The position numbers and the translations under genes were made by a program. The notes beneath the pieces were generated by a model. The model was not told the origin of the DNA and made no database searches. It was given only the letters and a program-made list of their open reading frames with translations. A stretch of 64,000 bases of DNA from an uncultured Candidatus Melainabacteria bacterium (GTDB lineage Bacteria > Cyanobacteriota > Vampirovibrionia > Gastranaerophilales > Gastranaerophilaceae). The stretch spans positions 106,797 through 170,796 of the forward strand of contig CAKVIG010000006.1 in the NCBI GenBank assembly GCA_934754515.1, written 5' to 3'. Positions 59,592 to 64,000 of the stretch are shown here, one piece after another. How positions within the stretch are numbered: position 1 is the stretch's first letter; each line of letters begins with the position of its first letter.

Positions 59592-59647
59592 ATAAACTTG
59601 CTGATTAGCACAAAAATCCAGCTTTTTAATAACTATTTAATCACTAA

Positions 59648-59680
59648 AAAAGTGGTGCGTCATTAGACGCACCACTTTTA
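59648..59680 (-). terminator. Terminator after the unknown 265-residue gene
   Basis: AAAAGTGGTGCGTC-ATTA-GACGCACCACTTTT (stem of 14 bp) is followed on the minus strand by a T-run of six. It also has T on the plus strand. Confidence 0.88.
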
Positions 59681-59696
59681 AAATACTTATTTTAAT

Positions 59697-60494
59697 CTAC
59701 TTATTCAAATCTTCTGCCATATTTAAAAGCGTTTGTTCTCGTTTCTGTAATTCCGTAAATTCACTCGGATTTTTTCTAACTTTCAAATACTCTTCCGCAG
59801 AATTTACATGCGCTCTTGAGATAAGTTCCTCCGTATAAGGTTTAACCCTAAAACCTTCTAAACCAACTTGATGCAATTTGTTTGTATAAGCCAAATCAAG
59901 TGTATTTCTATCAATCATGTAAGCGTTATTTGCGTCACTCAATTTTTTAACGTCATTAAGATGTTCGCTTACTTTCTTAGAATCAACACCCTTGAAAAGG
60001 TAATCACTCACATTTTTAACGTTTTCTTTATAGTTATCTAATAAAGATTTCAAACTTTTTGTGCTTTGAAATTTTCTTTCTTTATGCAATTCGTTTGGAA
60101 GAATATCTGCTGCTTTGCTTAACCAACCAAACAACAAACGATAAGGCTTTTCAAGTTTGTCAGAAGAGCCAGCAACATAGCTAGCAAGTTCTTGACTTTC
60201 AGCTTTGCCGTTAATTATGTAATCTGCGCTTATTTCACGACTTGAACCGTATAAAGTTGCAAACCCAACATTATCATTAAATTCTTGTTGATTTTTTATT
60301 GCATCTCTGTGATCAAACTTCTCAAATTTTCCAATATTAAGAGTAATTGTGTCTTTGTTGTGTCCAATTTCTCTCGCTTTTTCAGTTAGTGATTTAATTT
60401 CTGTATCACTTAAATTCCAATGTTTTTTACCTGCACCAGCAAGGTTTAATTTTGCGCTAAAATTTGGTGTAGAGTCGATTTTGTTGATTTGCAT
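59697..60494 (-). CDS. Unknown protein with N-terminal F-x-A-K motif
   Basis: I do not recognise this 265-residue protein. It starts MQINKIDSTPNFSAKLNLAG, with the F-x-[AG]-K motif at 12-15. A mixed alpha/beta part follows and then a helical, Lys/Asn-rich second half. There is no signal peptide, membrane helix or cysteine. An upstream region lacking the ACTTTATA motif separates it from the divergent gene at 60723. Confidence 0.65.
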   Translation of the reverse strand: MQINKIDSTPNFSAKLNLAGAGKKHWNLSDTEIKSLTEKAREIGHNKDTITLNIGKFEKFDHRDAIKNQQEFNDNVGFATLYGSSREISADYIINGKAESQELASYVAGSSDKLEKPYRLLFGWLSKAADILPNELHKERKFQSTKSLKSLLDNYKENVKNVSDYLFKGVDSKKVSEHLNDVKKLSDANNAYMIDRNTLDLAYTNKLHQVGLEGFRVKPYTEELISRAHVNSAEEYLKVRKNPSEFTELQKREQTLLNMAEDLNK

Positions 60495-60601
60495 TACTGA
60501 TACCTCTTGTCATTTGGGATACACATATTATGTACGAATTCTACTACAATAAAAAGTTTTAAACCACTAACAATAAATATTTGTTACAAAAGTATAAACT
60601 T

Positions 60602-60627
60602 AACACGCAAATTTTTCGTGTTATAAT
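60602..60627 (+). promoter_or_regulatory. Inverted repeat touching a -10 box
   Basis: AACACG-N9-CGTGTT (60602-60607, 60617-60622) is immediately followed by TATAAT (60622-60627), about 95 bases before the ATG at 60723. The arrangement suits a repressor operator or transcription-factor site in the spacer. Confidence 0.45.
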
Positions 60628-60722
60628 TACACTTGCCAGACTAAATGTAAAAAATTGTAAATAAACGAGCAAATAAAAATATTTACGAGTTATTAAATAG
60701 CGTATGAAGGAGAATCGGCCGA

Positions 60723-61622
60723 ATGATAAGACCGCTTGGTGTAAATACACAACAAGCTTTTAAAGCAGATAAAAGAACTATAAACAAAGAAACAGGCGAA
60801 TATAATGACCCCTTAATGCAATGGCCGCTTCGTGGAGCAGCATTCACTAACGAAGTCGGTGAAGCACTAAGACCTGTAATTGGCGGTTATGCAACCCTAA
60901 GTTGGGTGCCGGCTTTATTATATATTGGTGCGGATGTTTATGACAAGTACAAAAACGACCAAACCGAATACAGCCCTGATTCAAGGCGTTGTCTTAAACA
61001 GGCAATTTTCCAAGGTATGGCAAGTGTATTTTTACCTTTAATTGCTGTAAAAGCAGGACAGAATGCGTTTGCTCAGGCGGGAAAGTTTTCTCAGGACAAA
61101 ATAAGTATTAATTCAAAAGAACATGTTGCAAATGTAGCAGAACAATTTATCGCAAACGGTAAAATGCACGCTTTTGACGGTAAAGATGAAGAATGCATAA
61201 AAGAATTTACTAATAACGTTTTAAGTTCTATGGATTACAACAACAAAAAATCATCTTTTAAAAATTTGTTTAAAATTTTTAGACTTGATAGTCAAGAAAA
61301 AATAGAAAAATATTCAGAAAAAACGATTAAAGATTTAATTCAATTGAGAAAAGATTTATTAAATCCTTCAAAAGAATTTAAAAATGACAAATGGTTTAAA
61401 GCTTATGAATCAGATTTAAAAAAAGGTCAAACACCTAGCGTTGCAGTAAAAAGTGTTTTAACAAATTTCCAGCAGGCAAAAATGCTTAAAGGCAAGGCAG
61501 TTAAAACGCTTGGCGGTTTTGTAGCTTTGGGTTTAGCAATCAAACCGATTGACCATTTTGTAGAAGAAATTCTTATCGGTAAATATGTTGGCCCTGAAAT
61601 TGATAAAATAAAAAATAAATAA
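60723..61622 (+). CDS. Unknown membrane protein
   Basis: The 299-residue protein (MIRPLGVNTQQAFKADKRTI) has three hydrophobic segments (about 53-75, 94-116 and 264-285) and a helical, Lys-rich middle. The F-x-A-D segment AFKADK (12-17) lies at the start. The layout recalls the gene at 42350: a Gly/Trp/Pro-rich first part, membrane helices and a cytosolic helical region. SD AAGGAG lies upstream of the ATG. Function unknown. Confidence 0.7.
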   Translation: MIRPLGVNTQQAFKADKRTINKETGEYNDPLMQWPLRGAAFTNEVGEALRPVIGGYATLSWVPALLYIGADVYDKYKNDQTEYSPDSRRCLKQAIFQGMASVFLPLIAVKAGQNAFAQAGKFSQDKISINSKEHVANVAEQFIANGKMHAFDGKDEECIKEFTNNVLSSMDYNNKKSSFKNLFKIFRLDSQEKIEKYSEKTIKDLIQLRKDLLNPSKEFKNDKWFKAYESDLKKGQTPSVAVKSVLTNFQQAKMLKGKAVKTLGGFVALGLAIKPIDHFVEEILIGKYVGPEIDKIKNK

Positions 61623-61920
61623 TCCTTATGGGCTACTTCTTAAGAAGATTAAAAAGCAAAGAAAGAAATGCTAAAATATAAATGTAAGTCGAAGGCAACT
61701 AGTGAATTGTCGGATTTCGACGTTATGTTATGATTAGGCATTGTGTGTGTATTCGGCTTACTTCTTTAAAACCAAATCTTTTCTTCATAATATTAGCCTT
61801 GCTCCTTTTGTCTCTCTTCCGAAAGGGGCTTTCTGTTGAACATATTTGCCCCCTATTTACATTTTAACATGTTTACGCTTCAATAGAATTACTGAGGTTA
61901 ATCCTCTAGTTCTTTAGAAA
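61623..61920. other. Intergenic region with possible structured RNA
   Basis: No gene is seen. The segment from about 61687 carries GTCGAAGGCAA and, 13 bases later, TTGTCGGATTTCGAC, which can fold into a hairpin. Near 61826-61852 GGGGC and GCCCC can pair, followed by a T-rich stretch. A TAAAATATAAAT promoter-like box (61672-61683) precedes it. This could be the leader of ispH or a small RNA; evidence is weak. Confidence 0.3.
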
Positions 61921-62796
61921 GTGAATTACATATATTTGAGTAATCCAAATATCAAACTGGCCAAATTTGCAGGTTTCTGCTACGGAGTAAAAAGAGCAGT
62001 AGAAACAGCAAAAAAATTAAAACAAGAAAACCCAAACAAAAATATTTGCATTTTGGGTGAACTTATTCATAACACAGATGTAATCAATGAACTTGAGTCA
62101 TTAGGGATAAAGACTATTTATGACATTCCTGCTCAAGGCGATGGAATTTGCATAATCAGAAGTCATGGCGCGACTCCTGAGGTTTTTGAGCAAATCAAAA
62201 ACGCAGGTTTTGAAGTTGTAGATTTAACTTGTCCTGACGTTAAAAAAGTTCAACAAAGAGCCGTTGAACTTGCAAAAAACGATTATTTTGTAGTGATTGT
62301 AGGCAAGCCAAATCACCCTGAAGTTATGGCAATTAAAGCAAATGCCGATTTATATTCTGATAAAGTTGTTGTTGCAACTTCAATTGAAGAACTTGCACCT
62401 TATGCTGCTCAAATAAAATCACACAGAAAAGTCGGAGTTGTTGTTCAGACTACACAAATGGTTTCTTCTCTGAATCTTGTTGTTAATTATTTGAACACGC
62501 TAGCAAAAGAAGTTTTAATTTATAATACAATTTGCCAATCAACTGCTATGCGTCAAAAAGAAGCAAAAGAGCTTGCAAAAGAAAGCGATTTGATGGTAGT
62601 TGTAGGTTCAAGAAAAAGTGCAAACACAAGCCATTTGGCAGAAATTTTAAAAAATTGTACAAAAACAATTCATATCGAAAACGATACAGAATTAGATAAA
62701 AACGATTTAGAAGGAGTTAAATCAATCGGAATTACAGCAGGCGCATCGACTCCACAAAAAATTATTGATAAAGTAATTGATAGGATAAAAAATTGA
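61921..62796 (+). CDS. ispH: 4-hydroxy-3-methylbut-2-enyl diphosphate reductase
   Basis: IspH is the last enzyme of the MEP isoprenoid pathway and carries an iron-sulfur cluster. The 291-residue protein has three conserved cysteines: FAGFCYGVKRAVE (Cys20), DLTCPDVKKVQ and NTICQSTAMRQ. It also has HNTDVINEL, IIRSHGATPEV and AGASTP. It is the short bacterial form, not the longer cyanobacterial/plant type. The assigned start is GTG at 61921, with a weak purine stretch before it. rpsA follows, as is common for ispH-rpsA pairs. Confidence 0.94.
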   Translation: MNYIYLSNPNIKLAKFAGFCYGVKRAVETAKKLKQENPNKNICILGELIHNTDVINELESLGIKTIYDIPAQGDGICIIRSHGATPEVFEQIKNAGFEVVDLTCPDVKKVQQRAVELAKNDYFVVIVGKPNHPEVMAIKANADLYSDKVVVATSIEELAPYAAQIKSHRKVGVVVQTTQMVSSLNLVVNYLNTLAKEVLIYNTICQSTAMRQKEAKELAKESDLMVVVGSRKSANTSHLAEILKNCTKTIHIENDTELDKNDLEGVKSIGITAGASTPQKIIDKVIDRIKN

Positions 62797-62801
62797 TGAA
62801 A

Positions 62802-62930
62802 AGTTGAGGAGTTGAAAAGCGGAAAGGTTGAACAGTTCATTAAGTTCGCAAATGCTCACATTTTATATGATTTATGACCGAAGGGAATTAAATAAACTAT
62901 TCAACTTTTCCACCATTCAACTTTTCAACT
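62802..62930. repeat. Palindromic element with 8-bp iterated arms (AGTTGAAA type)
   Basis: Left arm AGTTGAGG, AGTTGAAA, AGCGGAAA, GGTTGAAC, then AGTTC (62802-62838). The right arm, read in reverse complement from 62930, is AGTTGAAA, AGTTGAAT, GGTGGAAA, AGTTGAAT, AGTTT. It has the same four-by-8-bp design and inner GTTCATT as the copies at 1264, 17272 and 32555, but a different unit. It lies between ispH and rpsA. Confidence 0.88.
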
Positions 62931-62966
62931 AAAACAAAAGATACACAAAAGAAAGGAAAATAAAAA

Positions 62967-64000
62967 ATGACAACAGAAGTTAAAGACGAATTTGAAATGC
63001 TGTTAGAAGAAAGCTTTGCTAAAACTAACACAGTTGCTGATATCGTAGAAGGTACAGTAATTAAAAAAGAACAAGACGGTTATCTTGTAAGCGTAAAAGG
63101 CGCTAAAATGGAAGCTTTCTTATCAAACAGAGAATTATCAAGCGATGTTGAAGAATTAGAAATCGGCGACGTTAGAGAATTCTACGTATTAAAAGAAGAA
63201 AATAATGAAGATGCTATGCAACTATCTCTTAAGAGAATCGCATTTGCTCAAGCTTGGGCTCAACTTAATGATGCTAAAATCCAAGGCGATACAATCCTTG
63301 CTAAGGTTGTTTCAACTGTTAAAGGCGGCGTTTTGGTTGATGTTGCAGACCTTAAAGGTTTCATCCCATCTTCTCAATTGAGAACAGGTACTCCATTTGA
63401 CGGTTTAATCGACCAAAAAATCGAAGTTAAAGTTCTTGAAGCTGATCCTAAGAAAAACAAGCTTATCTTATCTCAAAGACAAGCTGTTGCTGAACAAAGA
63501 GATCAAGTTGTTGATAACGTTCTTTCTTCTTTGGAAGAAGGTCAAGTTGTTAAAGGCAACGTAGTTAGAATTACTGACTTCGGCGCTTTTGTTGATATCA
63601 ACGGCATCGACGGCTTACTACCTATCTCTGAAATTTCTTGGCAAAGAATTAAACACCCTTCAGATGTTATCACTTTAGGTGACACAATAGAAGTTAAAAT
63701 CATTAAGATTGATACTGAATTGAAGAGAATTTCTCTATCTCTTAAGAGAATGGGTGAAAATCCTTGGCAACAAATCGAAGGACAATTTGAAGAAGGTCAA
63801 ATCGTTAAAGGTACTGTAAACAAAGTTACTACTTTTGGCGCATTCATTAACATCTTCCCTGGTGTTGAAGCATTATTGCCTGTTTCAGAAATGTCTGACG
63901 AAAATGTAAATCCGTTCAACATGTTCAAAGTTGGTTCAGAAGTTGACGTTCTTATTAAGAAATTCACTCCAAAAGAACACAGAATCGCTTTGTCTGTTAA
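62967..64000 (+). CDS. rpsA: 30S ribosomal protein S1 (partial)
   Basis: S1 binds mRNA on the small subunit and helps initiation. The first 344 codons are in the window and contain four S1 (OB-fold) domains, at about residues 25-95, 110-175, 190-262 and 275-344. Each has the KGxVxxxxxFGAFVxI/GLLPxSE pattern, clearest in GNVVRITDFGAFVDINGIDG and VNKVTTFGAFINI. SD GAAAGGAAA lies 10 bases before the ATG at 62967. The 3' end lies beyond the window. Confidence 0.96.
   Translation, partial: MTTEVKDEFEMLLEESFAKTNTVADIVEGTVIKKEQDGYLVSVKGAKMEAFLSNRELSSDVEELEIGDVREFYVLKEENNEDAMQLSLKRIAFAQAWAQLNDAKIQGDTILAKVVSTVKGGVLVDVADLKGFIPSSQLRTGTPFDGLIDQKIEVKVLEADPKKNKLILSQRQAVAEQRDQVVDNVLSSLEEGQVVKGNVVRITDFGAFVDINGIDGLLPISEISWQRIKHPSDVITLGDTIEVKIIKIDTELKRISLSLKRMGENPWQQIEGQFEEGQIVKGTVNKVTTFGAFINIFPGVEALLPVSEMSDENVNPFNMFKVGSEVDVLIKKFTPKEHRIALSV

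Overview
The window looks like a chromosomal segment of a low-GC, Gram-negative, flagellated member of the non-photosynthetic Cyanobacteriota (Vampirovibrionia/Melainabacteria, most likely the gut order Gastranaerophilales). This placement is an inference from gene content. The ATP synthase operon runs a-c-b'-b-delta-alpha-gamma, with paired b and b' subunits and no beta/epsilon genes, which is the cyanobacterial split arrangement. There are outer-membrane genes (TolC-like, Skp/OmpH, Lgt), flagellar fliE/fliF with perfect sigma28 promoters elsewhere in the window, a PC4-type coactivator and a prepilin. No photosynthesis gene is seen, and many proteins resemble nothing I can name.

Layout. 1-3.4 kb: a cut response regulator, a type IV prepilin-like protein, a PC4 protein and a histidine kinase/REC-GGDEF-REC pair. 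3.4-7.3 kb: an RNA-modification cluster (trmFO, an unusual zinc-ribbon/RG-rich protein, rimM, trmD). 7.3-13.1 kb: the atp operon on the minus strand, interrupted by a B-box-like membrane protein and three copies of one dispersed repeat. 13.5-18.7 kb: cysE, cysK, tyrS, a secreted NTF2-like protein and lysC. 18.9-23.7 kb: two large convergent proteins of unknown function (coiled coil with an internal lipobox; EF-hand plus LysM-like). 23.8-30.3 kb: an envelope operon (TPR lipoprotein, lgt, ompH, dehydrogenase), two glycosyltransferases and an AMIN-like protein. 30.5-38.7 kb: a CHASE2 diguanylate cyclase, fliE-fliF, a sigma28-dependent unknown gene and two tandem membrane-anchored AAA ATPases. 38.7-40.3 kb: a decayed integrated element at tRNA-Glu carrying a frameshifted BRO/DinD gene. 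40.4-54.8 kb: map, probable rpoZ, malQ, a HAD phosphatase, a TolC-like protein, an EamA transporter, tag, mtnP, yggT, further glycosyltransferases and several unknowns, ending with a second sigma28 gene. 55.2-64 kb: rel (RelA/SpoT), aspS, two unknowns, ispH and the start of rpsA.

The most notable signals are these. (1) Families of intergenic palindromes have arms built from four 8-bp (or several 7-bp) iterated units, and both arms carry the same unit type. (2) A tandem AAA ATPase pair has a different Mg-coordinating residue altered in each member. (3) A short F-x-[AG] motif recurs near the start of otherwise unrelated unknown proteins, including a coiled-coil protein with a lipobox about 125 residues in. 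(4) Two perfect sigma28 promoters drive genes of unknown function. (5) Several genes appear leaderless, with ATG 6-7 nt after a -10 box. (6) A zinc-ribbon/RG-Tyr-rich protein sits in the trmFO-rimM-trmD cluster. I did not see CRISPR arrays, rRNA genes, intact insertion sequences or a replication origin.
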